NCBI RefSeq assembly: GCF_910583865.1
Contig: NZ_CAJTYX010000007.1
Span: 23,318 to 87,317, forward strand
Reading direction: 5' to 3'
DNA from: an uncultured Muribaculum sp.
GTDB taxonomy: Bacteria; Bacteroidota; Bacteroidia; Bacteroidales; Muribaculaceae
DNA: 64,000 nucleotides
Shown: piece after piece, positions 42,563 through 53,054 of the stretch
Layout: each line of letters starts with the position of its first letter
Position numbering within the stretch: position 1 is the first letter of the stretch
Notes under the pieces: model-generated
The model's input: the letters and a program-made list of their open reading frames with translations, nothing else
What the model was told of the DNA's origin: nothing
Database searches by the model: none
Made by a program: the position numbers and the translations under genes

Positions 42563-45500
42563 ATGAAACCAAACAGTGTGACTACAGTGAACACGCCGCG
42601 GAGCATTCTCTTGAGGATTGCCACCGTAGTGATGATGTCGCTGTTCATGTTCGTTCCGCCCGCATCCGCGCAGGAATCAGGCGCGCTGATAAAAGGTGTG
42701 GTGAGCGACGAGACCGGTGAGCCTCTCACAGGGGCCGTGGTGAGAATCCCCGGCACATCACGCGGCACATCCACCGACATTGATGGAGCGTATGCCATAC
42801 GCGCCTCGAAAGGCGAGACCATCGAATTCGCCTACATCGGCTATGACAAGCAGCAGGTGAAGGTAAAGGAATCGCCGGCCACTATCAATGTGACCCTGAA
42901 TCCGAATGCACAGATGCAGATGGACGAAGTGGTGGTAATCGGCTACGGTACGGTAAAGAAAACCGATATGACCGGTTCTGTCACCAATGTCAAGATGAGC
43001 GACATCAAGGACGCTCCCGTCCTCTCTGTCGACCAGGCCCTTCAGGGTCGAATCGCCGGTGCCGACATCATGAGCAGTACGGGTGAGCCTGGATCCAACA
43101 CATCGATCCGCATCCGAGGCACACGCTCCATCACCGCGTCCAACGAACCCCTTATCGTGGTCGACGGCGTGATGGATGCCGTGCACGACCTCAACGACCT
43201 CAACATGGCCGACATACAGTCGATTTCCGTCCTAAAGGATGCCTCGTCGACAGCCATCTACGGTTCGCGCGGCTCCAACGGCGTAATCATCGTCACCACC
43301 AAGAAAGGCAGCAGCACGTCAGGCAAGCCCAACATCACCCTCAAGGCCGATGTCGGGTTCTCGCAACTCCCCCGCGGTCTCGATATCATGGACGCATCGG
43401 AGTTTGCCCAGTACCGTAACGACTATACCTACTTCAGCACCACCGGTGAGGATACCGACGTGAAGGATGGTGTTCCCTTGAACAAGTACCCTTATCCGGA
43501 TCCGTTCTCTATGAGAGGCACCGACTGGATCAAAGAGATCACACGTACTGCCCCGACGCAGAACTACGCCCTCTCTATCTCCGGACGCACAGCCAAGACA
43601 AGCTACTACGGTTCTCTCAGCTACAACGACACCGAAGGTATCATCCAGAACAGCGGCATGAAGCGTTTCACGGGACGCCTAAGCCTTGAACATGAGTTCG
43701 CGAAATGGATCAAGGTGGGTTATAAGGGTAGCTATACACACCGTGACCAGGACATAAACCTTGCTTCGATCGGCGGATCTTCGCCCAATCAGGGCGCAAT
43801 GTACCTCAGTCCGCTTATCAGCCCCTCCGACAACTACAACCCCTTCTACGGCAACGGGCAGAAGATCAATACTCCTCGTGCCACCATCGACCTCAACACC
43901 AACAACTTCAAGCGCAGGTCGATGAACCACTCAATTACTTTCGACATCAGCATCCTCCCCAACCTCAAGCTCCGCAGCCAGAACTCGTACTATACTTACG
44001 ACCGCGAGCAGTTCCGTTACTATCCCTCCACACTACCCCGCAAGAGCGAAGGCGAGGGCGGCGAGGCCTACCGCGCTGACTGGAAAGAGTGGACGCTTTC
44101 TTCGGAAAACACCCTTACATGGAATCTGGAGACCAAGAGCGGGCACAATCTCGACATAATGGGCGGTTTCACCGGCTACAAGTACCATAGCGACAACTTC
44201 ACCCTCGAAGGCAAGGGATATCTTGACGACAACGTGAAGTGGAACAACATGAATGCCGTACCTGACAAGGAAACATACTCGGCAGGCACATCCACCTCCA
44301 ACAAGACCAAGATGTCGGCTCTCGCGCGCTTCAACTACAACTACAAGCAGCGCTACTATGTGACTTTCACCGGACGTTACGATGGCGCATCCAACTTTGC
44401 CGCCAACAACAAGTGGGCATTCTTCCCCTCGGGCGCCTTGAAGTGGAACGTCGCCAACGAGAAATTCATGAAAAATCTCACATGGCTTGACGAATTGTCC
44501 ATCCGCCTCAGTGCCGGACGCACCGGTAACGACGCTATCTCCGCCTACCGTTCGATGGCGGCTCTCGGCACGACCACCGGAGGCTACCTTTTCGGTGGCT
44601 CACAGCCTGTCACTTTCTATCCCAGCCGTCTCGCGTCGCCCAACCTCACATGGGAAAAGACCGACCTCTATAACGTTGCCGCCGACATGTCGTTCCTGAA
44701 TGGGCGCATCGTGGTCACTGCCGAAGGCTACATCTCAAAGACTTCCGACCTGCTCCTCAACGTGCAGACCGCCACACAGTCGGGCTACACATCGCGCTTC
44801 ACCAACCTCGGCAAGACCTCCAACAAAGGTGTCGAGCTGAGCATCGAGTCGCGCAACATATCCAACCGCAATTTCTCCTGGACCACCAACTTCACCATCG
44901 CCCACAATGAGCAGATGGTCGATGAGATAGGTTCCGAGGACTTCGTAACCGCCATGAACTCCCCCGGCAACTCGCCCTACATGATGATGGGCTACGTAAA
45001 GGGAAAGCCCCTCAACTCGCTCTGGGGATTCCGCTATGCGGGTGTATGGCACAACGAAGAGGAGTATTACCGCAACAAGGTCACAAAGGCCTATGTGGCT
45101 GCCGAGACTCTCAATGACAGCAACATCGCAAACAAGCTCGGTACTCCACGCTATCTTGACCAGAACCGTGACGGTGTGCTCAGCCAGGACGACCTCGTGT
45201 ATCTCGGCAATGCCGACCCCATACTCTACGGTGGCCTGCAGAACAACTTCCGTCTCGGTAACTTCCGCCTCGGTGTATATTTCACTTACTCCATCGGCGG
45301 CAAGATTTACAACTACTCCGAGTTCTATATGGCCGGCGGATATTCCACCAACCAGTGGCGCTATATGCTCGACGCCTGGCATCCCGTGCGCAATCCCCAG
45401 TCGGATTATCCGCGAGCAGGCTGCCTGACAAACGTTCCTCCATCCGACTTCATGGTGTATGACGCTTCCTATCTGCGATTGAAGAACGTGACGTTCAGCT

Positions 45501-45703
45501 ACAACCTCGACCTCAGTGACAAGTGCAAGTTCATGCGTGACATCCAGTTTACCGTATCCGGTGAAAACCTCTGGTTATGGAAGAAGTACACGGGATTTGA
45601 CCCTGACGTCTCCACCGACGACTCCTCGACGCTGCGTCGTGTCGACATGGGTGCATATCCTAAGGCACGCACTATCGTATTCAGCATACAGATGCGTTAC
45701 TGA
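42563..45703 (+). CDS. SusC/RagA-like TonB-dependent receptor (PUL 2)
   Basis: A 1046-residue outer-membrane transporter. Signal peptide ending near ASAQE, carboxypeptidase-regulatory-like domain (IKGVVSDETGEPLTGAVV), TonB-box-like MDEVVVIGYGTVKKTDMTG, plug with SVLKDASSTAIYGSRGSNG, and a barrel ending TIVFSIQMRY. It is clearly a different subfamily from the PUL 1 SusC, so the two probably import different ligands. It starts 103 nt after the DUF4886 stop. Confidence 0.95.
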   Translation: MKPNSVTTVNTPRSILLRIATVVMMSLFMFVPPASAQESGALIKGVVSDETGEPLTGAVVRIPGTSRGTSTDIDGAYAIRASKGETIEFAYIGYDKQQVKVKESPATINVTLNPNAQMQMDEVVVIGYGTVKKTDMTGSVTNVKMSDIKDAPVLSVDQALQGRIAGADIMSSTGEPGSNTSIRIRGTRSITASNEPLIVVDGVMDAVHDLNDLNMADIQSISVLKDASSTAIYGSRGSNGVIIVTTKKGSSTSGKPNITLKADVGFSQLPRGLDIMDASEFAQYRNDYTYFSTTGEDTDVKDGVPLNKYPYPDPFSMRGTDWIKEITRTAPTQNYALSISGRTAKTSYYGSLSYNDTEGIIQNSGMKRFTGRLSLEHEFAKWIKVGYKGSYTHRDQDINLASIGGSSPNQGAMYLSPLISPSDNYNPFYGNGQKINTPRATIDLNTNNFKRRSMNHSITFDISILPNLKLRSQNSYYTYDREQFRYYPSTLPRKSEGEGGEAYRADWKEWTLSSENTLTWNLETKSGHNLDIMGGFTGYKYHSDNFTLEGKGYLDDNVKWNNMNAVPDKETYSAGTSTSNKTKMSALARFNYNYKQRYYVTFTGRYDGASNFAANNKWAFFPSGALKWNVANEKFMKNLTWLDELSIRLSAGRTGNDAISAYRSMAALGTTTGGYLFGGSQPVTFYPSRLASPNLTWEKTDLYNVAADMSFLNGRIVVTAEGYISKTSDLLLNVQTATQSGYTSRFTNLGKTSNKGVELSIESRNISNRNFSWTTNFTIAHNEQMVDEIGSEDFVTAMNSPGNSPYMMMGYVKGKPLNSLWGFRYAGVWHNEEEYYRNKVTKAYVAAETLNDSNIANKLGTPRYLDQNRDGVLSQDDLVYLGNADPILYGGLQNNFRLGNFRLGVYFTYSIGGKIYNYSEFYMAGGYSTNQWRYMLDAWHPVRNPQSDYPRAGCLTNVPPSDFMVYDASYLRLKNVTFSYNLDLSDKCKFMRDIQFTVSGENLWLWKKYTGFDPDVSTDDSSTLRRVDMGAYPKARTIVFSIQMRY

Positions 45704-45746
45704 TTCTCTCCATACGCACAGTCAAACTTTTTAACAATTGACCAAC

Positions 45747-47240
45747 ATGAAAATCAGATATTTCATAACAGCTGTATTGGTGGCTGCCTCGACGGTTTTC
45801 AACGGGTGCTCTCTTGACGAGAAGATGGAATCTTCCGAACCGCAGACCTTCTTCCAGACGAGGGCGCAGTGTGTCTCTGCCGTCAACTCATGCTATTATA
45901 CGCTGAAAAACCTGTATACAAATGTAATGATGATCGCCACCGAAGGTGTCACCGACCTGGCGGTTATCTATTCGGCGACTGTCGACTGCACACTCGACAT
46001 CTCCCCGTCGCAGCCTCGATTCGGCGCCACCGTCTGGACGCAGGCCTACAAGGGTGTCATGTTCTGCAACTCGGCTATCGCCGGCATCGAGCGTTCTCCT
46101 CTCCCCGCGAAAGACAAGATAGAGCTGAAAGGCGAGGCTCAGATCATGAGAGCTTTCTATTATTATCTCCTCACCAGTTTCTTCGGCGATGTGCCCTACT
46201 ATACTGTCGACGTGGCCACACAGGAACTGCAGATTGAAGTGGCGCATCTGCCGCGCATGTCGGCCGTAGAGACCCGCAACAAGTTGATTGCCGAGCTTCA
46301 GGAACTTTGCCCGCTTCTGCCGCAGGAACGCACCTCCGACGTAAAGGAAAACCGAGCAGGAGCTGCCATGGGATGGATGCTCATCGCCAAGATGGCCGCA
46401 TGGAACAAGGACTGGGACACTGTCATCGACGCTGTCGACAGGCTTGAGGAGATTTATGGCGATCTCGGGCAGTATCCCCTTGAGGATATAATGTTCCGCA
46501 ACAAGAACACCCCGGAGTCTATCTTCGAGATACAGCACACCTACACCCTGGGCGGTGTCAACTACTCCTCCAACGTGGCGGCTATCTGCATGCCTTACCC
46601 AAAGACCCAGAACAAGCCCATCTACGACAAGGTGGAAATCGAGGAGCTCGGCGCTACCGCTACGGCATGGCAGCCGATGCGTCCAAGCGCTTTCCTTGCC
46701 GGCTCGCTTCTGTACAAGGGTGTCAACGACAAGCGCGATGCCATCACGCTCATACATGACGGACTGAACGGGCAGAAGTTCTCCACGACAGGCTATACCT
46801 GGATGGGACGCAAGTTCTGGTGTCCCGGCATGTACCAGACCTACGACTCCAACAATTACAAGGTGTTCCGTTATGCCGACGCATTGCTTCTGAAGGCCGA
46901 GGCTTATTGCATGAAGGAGACAGACGCCGCTACTGCGGTAGAGTACCTCAACAAGACGAGGCGTCGTGCAGAAGCCGGCGACTATACATTCCGCAACTGG
47001 ACAAAGCTTTTCCAGGAGATCATGGACGAGCGTGCCCGCGAGCTGTTCGGTGAGTTCCAGCGCAAGTTCGACCTCGTGCGTTGGGGCAACTGGTACGAGC
47101 GTGTCCAGGCATTCAGCAACTACGACAAAGTACAGGCGAATATCCAGCCATGTCATGAGTACTATCCCATCCCTGACACCGAAGTCGTTTACTCCGGATA
47201 TGCTCTCGACAACAATGCATACAAGGCATGCGGCCTGTAG
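45747..47240 (+). CDS. SusD/RagB-like nutrient-binding lipoprotein (PUL 2)
   Basis: A 497-residue lipoprotein starting at ATG 45747 (MKIRYFITAVLV), lipobox VFNGC (Cys21). N-terminal SusD-like helices (FFQTRAQCVSAVNSCYYTLKNLY) and the RagB part with YKVFRYADALLLKAEAYCMK and RARELFGEFQRKFDLVRWGNW are diagnostic. It is encoded 43 nt after its SusC partner. Confidence 0.93.
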   Translation: MKIRYFITAVLVAASTVFNGCSLDEKMESSEPQTFFQTRAQCVSAVNSCYYTLKNLYTNVMMIATEGVTDLAVIYSATVDCTLDISPSQPRFGATVWTQAYKGVMFCNSAIAGIERSPLPAKDKIELKGEAQIMRAFYYYLLTSFFGDVPYYTVDVATQELQIEVAHLPRMSAVETRNKLIAELQELCPLLPQERTSDVKENRAGAAMGWMLIAKMAAWNKDWDTVIDAVDRLEEIYGDLGQYPLEDIMFRNKNTPESIFEIQHTYTLGGVNYSSNVAAICMPYPKTQNKPIYDKVEIEELGATATAWQPMRPSAFLAGSLLYKGVNDKRDAITLIHDGLNGQKFSTTGYTWMGRKFWCPGMYQTYDSNNYKVFRYADALLLKAEAYCMKETDAATAVEYLNKTRRRAEAGDYTFRNWTKLFQEIMDERARELFGEFQRKFDLVRWGNWYERVQAFSNYDKVQANIQPCHEYYPIPDTEVVYSGYALDNNAYKACGL

Positions 47241-47278
47241 CCCTCCTTATCACACAATATATTAATAACAACAGAAAT

Positions 47279-49777
47279 ATGAAAACATCATATATGAAAG
47301 GCCGGCTTCTGTTCAAAGCCATGTTCATGGCCCTTGTCGCGGTGTTGGCATCGTGTCAGGAGGACTACAAGCTGGAATTGCCGCTCGCTTTGACACAGGA
47401 GGAGCTGACGCTGGGAGCATCCGGCGGCTCTACCCACGTGCTCGTCTACAGCACCGGCAACTGGACAGCCACCTTGAAAGACCCTGACGACGCATCATGG
47501 GCATCCATAGAGATGGGTTCCGGCAAGGAAAACGGCGAGTTTATCTTTAATTATGCGAAGAACCCCGGCCTCGGACGTCAGGCCATGATCGTCATAACAA
47601 CCGGCTCCGAGACCAAGGAACTTGCAATGAACCAGTCGGGCTATGTGACAGCACCCAACCTGGCGCTGTTGAACCAGAACTTCGCGATGCCCTCATGGGA
47701 GTCGACAAGTTCGGTTCCGTTCTCCACCAACCTCGACCTTGCGCTCGACCGCATCTATGCGATAATCGATTACGGTGACTTCGATACTGCCGACGGTGCC
47801 GACAACTCCGCCGTAGAGACTGTCCGCGCTACCAAGGAAAATCCCGGATGGCTCACCGACATCGTTGTCGAAGAGGACACCGTCCGCTTCAAGGTGGCTG
47901 AAAACACCGACGGACTGCCCCGTGTGGCCCGTCTGACGCTCCGCGCCACCAACGAGGCCACCGCCCGCAACTACAACACCCAGGCTTTCGTGACGCAGAC
48001 GGCCACTACCGGCTACATGCGCTTCAATGCCCCCGAACAGCCTGCCGAGGTAGAGTCGTTCGAAAAGACCGTCTCTTTCCTCTGGGACACCAACATGGAG
48101 ACATACTTCAACAAGTTGGAATTCGATGTCACCTATGAGGAGGCCGGCGAGCCTTGGATCAGCAATCTCAAACCTCTCAAGAGCGGCCTTCAGGCAGATA
48201 TCGCCGAAAGCACTTTCGCAGGTCAGCGCCATGCCACCATCACGGTTACTTACAACGGTCCCGAGGGCAACGTGACGGCAGTACGCGAGGTGGTTCAGGC
48301 TGAACCTTCGCTAGAAGTGCCTTTCGCCGACCTGCGTGCACGCCTCACCTCCGCAGGTACTCTCAATCTTGAGCGCGATTATATCATGGCACAGGTGATT
48401 TCAGATCCGGGCAATGCCAACCTCGAGACAAATCCGCAGCCTACCTGGACTACCGTCGATTTTAACGAGAGCACACAGACTGCCTATATACAGAGTCTCG
48501 ACGGAAAATATGGTTTCCGCGTCAAACTGGCTTCGGGAGAGTCTCCGGAGGTACTCCCGCGCTATGCGACGGTTAAGATATCTCTTGCCGACCTTGTTAT
48601 GGAACGTGAGGATGCCCCCGCGCGCTATACCCTGCGCAATTTCAAGGCAGTGAATGTCCTTGAATCAGCTGCAGGCACAGAAGCCGCTCTCCCGGTTAAG
48701 GAACGCCACATCAATCAGCTTACCGATGACGATATATATACGTTCTGTGCCATGAAGGACATGGAGCTTGTCATTCGTTACGGCTCGTGGACCAATCTGC
48801 GTCATGACTTTGTGTTGAAGCATGAGACGTTCGCTCCGAATGGAGCTACCGCGCATCGTTGCGACTGTTTCCCGCGTTTCTTCCGCGACATCAACGGAGA
48901 TAACATCCCGATGCTCATAAATGCTTATACACCTTGGCGTTGCGATGGCAAAAATGTACCCAAGGGATCCGGTACTGTAAATGCCATTGTGGTGCATTCT
49001 CCTCTGAAACGGCAGTCTGCCAATGATGAGATGGGCACATATCAATTGCGTGTGCTTGGCCGCGATGACATCCGACTTGATGAAAACAACGGATTCTCCA
49101 CTGTCCTCACCGAATGGGAGTGGTTCACATCTACGTCGATATCAAAAGCATCCGGATCGGAAACTCGTATCAATCCGCGTATCGGCAACGGTTATATGGA
49201 TACCAATGCACCGAAAGTCACACTGTCCGGTTCCGGCAATCCTGCCGCTGTCACCGGAACCACGGGTGGATTCTTCAATAAGACTTTCGACGTGAAGTCT
49301 AATACTACTTCTGCATTCCGTTACAACCTCAGCTGGTGGGATTTCACTGAAAAGAAAGGATATTCCGTATTCTGGAACTTCTCGACAGCGGGTATTTCCG
49401 GTTCAAATCTGTCACTGATGATGACTTGTGCTTCCGGATATCAGAATATCACGGATGTGGTGCCTACGTATTGGAACATTGAATATTCTACCGACGGGGT
49501 CAACTTCACTACGCTTAAAAAGAAATGGGTCATTTATCCATGTCCTGTTTATGCGTATGAACTTGGCGACTGTGCTCCCGGTAATGCCGAGGTTATTCTT
49601 GAACTCCCCGATGCGCTTTTCGGACAGGAGTCGGTTACCGTGAGAATGACTGCTGCATCTGCAAAGAACACTACCAAGGCCGGAATTGGAAAAGGTACAT
49701 TGAAGGCTACTAATATTGTAAGCGGCAACCAGCCTTATCTCCGATTCGATGCGATTACAATTAAGTATAACAAGTAA
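47279..49777 (+). CDS. BACON + DUF5689-like surface lipoprotein A
   Basis: An 832-residue lipoprotein. The ATG at 47279 (MKTSYMKGRL) is preferred over the frame start at 47228, which overlaps the susD gene; lipobox VLASC (Cys26). BACON-like modules occupy roughly residues 35-270 (LGASGGSTHVLVYSTGNWTATL). Then comes a DUF5689-like domain (QTAYIQSLDGKYGFRVKLASGE, INQLTDDDIYTF), followed by a C-terminal jelly-roll-like region (FSTAGISGSNLSLMMTCASG, YWNIEYSTDGVNFTTLKKKW). It probably binds ligand at the surface beside SusC/SusD. The next gene is a diverged tandem copy of the same layout. Confidence 0.7.
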   Translation: MKTSYMKGRLLFKAMFMALVAVLASCQEDYKLELPLALTQEELTLGASGGSTHVLVYSTGNWTATLKDPDDASWASIEMGSGKENGEFIFNYAKNPGLGRQAMIVITTGSETKELAMNQSGYVTAPNLALLNQNFAMPSWESTSSVPFSTNLDLALDRIYAIIDYGDFDTADGADNSAVETVRATKENPGWLTDIVVEEDTVRFKVAENTDGLPRVARLTLRATNEATARNYNTQAFVTQTATTGYMRFNAPEQPAEVESFEKTVSFLWDTNMETYFNKLEFDVTYEEAGEPWISNLKPLKSGLQADIAESTFAGQRHATITVTYNGPEGNVTAVREVVQAEPSLEVPFADLRARLTSAGTLNLERDYIMAQVISDPGNANLETNPQPTWTTVDFNESTQTAYIQSLDGKYGFRVKLASGESPEVLPRYATVKISLADLVMEREDAPARYTLRNFKAVNVLESAAGTEAALPVKERHINQLTDDDIYTFCAMKDMELVIRYGSWTNLRHDFVLKHETFAPNGATAHRCDCFPRFFRDINGDNIPMLINAYTPWRCDGKNVPKGSGTVNAIVVHSPLKRQSANDEMGTYQLRVLGRDDIRLDENNGFSTVLTEWEWFTSTSISKASGSETRINPRIGNGYMDTNAPKVTLSGSGNPAAVTGTTGGFFNKTFDVKSNTTSAFRYNLSWWDFTEKKGYSVFWNFSTAGISGSNLSLMMTCASGYQNITDVVPTYWNIEYSTDGVNFTTLKKKWVIYPCPVYAYELGDCAPGNAEVILELPDALFGQESVTVRMTAASAKNTTKAGIGKGTLKATNIVSGNQPYLRFDAITIKYNK

Positions 49778-49793
49778 CGACTTTCATCTCATC

Positions 49794-52100
49794 ATGAAAT
49801 ATAGCATTTCAAATATAGGAAAGCTGATCGCATGCATTGCCGCGCCATTTTTGGTGGCGGCGTGCAGCGACGACGAAATCGACAACAGCTCCGTGGTTGA
49901 ATTCGGTATTACCGGGAATATTTTCACGGTAAGCGCCAACGCCGGACATGTCGATCTCCAGCTCATGTCCAACCAGAATTGCCATCTCCGATTCGAGGAG
50001 GAGACACCCTGGGCGGAAATAAGCGTGCAGGATGTAAACGGCGATTCCAAGTTCTACATCGACTACGATGACAACCCCGATTTCCCCCGTATCGCCAAGG
50101 TTATCGTGGAAGCCCGTGGCAAGCAGCTCGCCGACACTATAGTGCTGCGTCAGCGCGGTCTTGTCACTCCGTCCGTATCACTCGCCTCCGGCTCCATGAT
50201 ACTCAATGGCAGTGCGGCCGGCTCCAACCAAGGGATAATGACCACCAATCTCGACTTTTCCTCCGATGTCAAGCCTGAAGTCGTCTATACGGGCGGTGAA
50301 GGTACGGATTGGATCGAGAGCGTGACATCCGATGCCGCTCCCCGTGGCGATGGCGAATCACATCTTGTGATTGCCTACAAGCCCAACACTTCGGCAAATC
50401 CGCGTTCGGCGACTCTCAACCTCACATACGACAACGGGTGGGGTGAGATGCAGTCCGTGTCATTGTTCATCACACAGAAGAACAACCGCGACGAGCTGGG
50501 ACGCAACGTGTCGTTTGAGGAAGTGAGGAATCTGGCAAAGATGAGCGCCGATGTCACGATTGACGACTATCTTATTCTAACCGGATATGTGGTGAGTGAC
50601 AAGGCGTCGCGCAATGCCGGAGACAATATCCAGCTGACTCCTACCAGCATCGACTACTCCATATGCGACCGCACCGTCTACTTCGAGAGCCTCGACGGGA
50701 AGTACGGTTTCAACATCCTTACCGCTACAAAGGAGGACAATGTGTTTGACCGTTACGACAAGGTCGACCTCCTGCTCAAGGGTGTGGTGCTCCATGCCGA
50801 GAACGATCCCTACAGGTATAATCTGTCTGGCATAACCACCTCGATGATTGTTGGCCGCTCCGCCGGTTCGGCATCGGATATCCCCGTGAAGGAGAAATAC
50901 ATCTCCGAGCTTACCGACGATGACATCAATACGTTCGTGACTCTCAAGGATTGTGAGTTTGGCGTGCGCAAAGGGCCGCTCGCTCCGATTCACGACGGTT
51001 ATACTCTTGCCGACAACGCCCACCGTATGACCAAGTATCCGCGTCTGATGCGCGACATACAGGGTTCGAGCATCTACCTCTACACCAACACAACCTGTCC
51101 TTACCGCCGTACCGGCAAAAAACTCCCTTACGGCTCAGGCAAGATCTCGGGTGTGGTAGTGTTTGAATACTTCAAGGCGTATGTCTACGGTGACGGATAC
51201 GATACCGACACTCATGGACGCATCGGTACTTATCAGCTCCGCCACCAGTCGTATGATGACATCCGCTTCAACGAAAGCGAATCTTTCTCTACGATTCTCA
51301 CAGAATATAACTATGTGAAAGGCAAGAAAACCGACGCCGACGGACGCTACTACTGGTATCCTACATGGGGCAACAACGGACGCTTCACGCATTCATGCCT
51401 CCGCTACAAGAACACATGCTACGCCACCACTACCTGGAATTACCTCGGATGGACAGGCACGGCAAAAGGTGTGGCCCCGTTCCGCGGGCATGTCGGCAAT
51501 GACGGCAACGGTCGTGGCATCATCCTTGAGGACGGCACAAACTGGGGTGCTACAGGTACCAATCCGAACAGTGATGGCAAAGGCCAGAACACCAGCACTA
51601 ACGGCGATTCCTGGTGCACACAGTACTGGTGGGAGGAAGCCAAAGAGGAAGGGCAGGAAGATCAGCCAAACTACTGGCTCGCCGAGTTCTCCACCGCAGG
51701 CATTTCCACCGATAGGCTTTCCATGCAGATTTCCGTGCAGGGCGGACGTGCTTTGGAATTGGTAAGCCCCATATACTGGGCTTGCGAATGGACTACCGGC
51801 GCTCCTTTCGATGAAAACACCCGTTGGGAGAGAATCGGCGAATACCAGGTGCCCGACTTCCCTATCTGGAACAATTACCACGAATGGCAGCTCCCGGCGT
51901 TCAAGCATATCGACTTCCCTCTGCCGCTGACAATGTTGGGGCACGAGAAGGTATATGTACGTTTCTTGCCGACAAGCAAGAGGGCCAACACGTCATACGG
52001 CTTTGATGCAGGCGAAATCGGCCAGGAAGGTTCGGCCCAGAATCCTTACAGCACCTCCGGCAGCGCGATGGAATACTTTGCTATCCGTTACAACAAGTGA
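49794..52100 (+). CDS. BACON + DUF5689-like surface lipoprotein B
   Basis: A 768-residue lipoprotein starting at ATG 49794, 16 nt after lipoprotein A; lipobox LVAAC (Cys24) followed by SDDE. Same architecture as A: BACON-like repeats, DUF5689-like RTVYFESLDGKYGFNILTA and ISELTDDDINTFVTLKD, then a C-terminal module (FSTAGISTDRLSMQISVQGG, YWACEWTTGAPF). The shared order and matching motifs indicate an old tandem duplication. Likely ligand-binding surface protein. Confidence 0.7.
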   Translation: MKYSISNIGKLIACIAAPFLVAACSDDEIDNSSVVEFGITGNIFTVSANAGHVDLQLMSNQNCHLRFEEETPWAEISVQDVNGDSKFYIDYDDNPDFPRIAKVIVEARGKQLADTIVLRQRGLVTPSVSLASGSMILNGSAAGSNQGIMTTNLDFSSDVKPEVVYTGGEGTDWIESVTSDAAPRGDGESHLVIAYKPNTSANPRSATLNLTYDNGWGEMQSVSLFITQKNNRDELGRNVSFEEVRNLAKMSADVTIDDYLILTGYVVSDKASRNAGDNIQLTPTSIDYSICDRTVYFESLDGKYGFNILTATKEDNVFDRYDKVDLLLKGVVLHAENDPYRYNLSGITTSMIVGRSAGSASDIPVKEKYISELTDDDINTFVTLKDCEFGVRKGPLAPIHDGYTLADNAHRMTKYPRLMRDIQGSSIYLYTNTTCPYRRTGKKLPYGSGKISGVVVFEYFKAYVYGDGYDTDTHGRIGTYQLRHQSYDDIRFNESESFSTILTEYNYVKGKKTDADGRYYWYPTWGNNGRFTHSCLRYKNTCYATTTWNYLGWTGTAKGVAPFRGHVGNDGNGRGIILEDGTNWGATGTNPNSDGKGQNTSTNGDSWCTQYWWEEAKEEGQEDQPNYWLAEFSTAGISTDRLSMQISVQGGRALELVSPIYWACEWTTGAPFDENTRWERIGEYQVPDFPIWNNYHEWQLPAFKHIDFPLPLTMLGHEKVYVRFLPTSKRANTSYGFDAGEIGQEGSAQNPYSTSGSAMEYFAIRYNK

Positions 52101-52122
52101 TTTCCAACAAATTATTTAGAAA

Positions 52123-53043
52123 ATGAAACTAAGAAATATATTGATGGCCGCCTCGCTGCTGATGCTTTCCGCCTGTGGCGACGACAACGATGACAAGCAG
52201 GTGGTGGAGCAGGTGACCGGCCCTACCGAGGTGACGCTAATATCCTGCGACATCCTTACCGATGAGGCCACCCAGGCCGGCGACCTGTCATGGAAAAAGC
52301 GTCGCGTTGCCTTGCTCGGTATGCTCGAGACCGAAAAGCCCGACATCATGTGCATGCAGGGGCAGTACTGGAATCAGGTCGTGTATCTCGAACAGAAGCT
52401 TGCCGGCACATATACTATAGTCGACCATGCGGTTGAAGGTGATGACTCGGAAAAGGGTCGCCACAATTCGGTGATGTACCGTTCCGACAAGTACACCCTC
52501 GAAAAGGAAGGCCGTTTCTGGCTCAGCCAGACCCCCAACTCCAAGACCAATCCGTGGGCGGCCACCGACAACGAGCGACGTATAGCCACATGGCTGCTCC
52601 TCAAGGATAACAGCACCCGCGCGCGTTTCTACGTGGTAAGCACCGGCTTGAACACCGGCGACCTCGCCGAGGACATGCAGGCACGCGTGAACAGCGCCGA
52701 CCTGATCGTGACAAAGTTTCAGGAATTCATGGAGACCGACGGCATCGACATCCCTGTCATTCTCGCCGGCAACATGAACGCCTCATATGCCGCCGACGAC
52801 ACCCGCCGCGACTGCCTGAAGCCGTATCTCGCCTGGATGGAGTCCGTACGCGACGAAGCGCCGACCACAGATACGAAGCCGAGCTACAATGGCCTTGGAC
52901 GTCCCGCTTCCGGAGTCTGCCTGGTGCCCGACCATATCTTCATATACAAGGCGCAGGCATTGGAGTTCGCCACTCTCGACGGTAATTACGGAGTGCCTTA
53001 CATCTCCGACCACAACCCTATTTCCTGCAAAGTCAAATTTTGA
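52123..53043 (+). CDS. EEP-fold lipoprotein with degenerate active site (pseudoenzyme candidate)
   Basis: A 306-residue lipoprotein (lipobox LSAC, Cys18, then GDDNDD). It has the endonuclease/exonuclease/phosphatase fold and aligns over its length with the next gene. Against that copy four catalytic positions are changed: Asn to Asp at D43 (ISCDIL), Glu to Gly at G80 (CMQGQY), His to Gly at G175 (VSTGLNT) and Asp to Asn at N217 (AGNMNAS). The C-terminal PDHIFIY and SDHNPI remain. It should therefore bind but not hydrolyse. The reading frame and fold-defining residues are preserved, arguing for selected function, perhaps substrate capture beside the active enzyme. Confidence 0.8.
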   Translation: MKLRNILMAASLLMLSACGDDNDDKQVVEQVTGPTEVTLISCDILTDEATQAGDLSWKKRRVALLGMLETEKPDIMCMQGQYWNQVVYLEQKLAGTYTIVDHAVEGDDSEKGRHNSVMYRSDKYTLEKEGRFWLSQTPNSKTNPWAATDNERRIATWLLLKDNSTRARFYVVSTGLNTGDLAEDMQARVNSADLIVTKFQEFMETDGIDIPVILAGNMNASYAADDTRRDCLKPYLAWMESVRDEAPTTDTKPSYNGLGRPASGVCLVPDHIFIYKAQALEFATLDGNYGVPYISDHNPISCKVKF

Positions 53044-53054
53044 ATTGAATTAAG

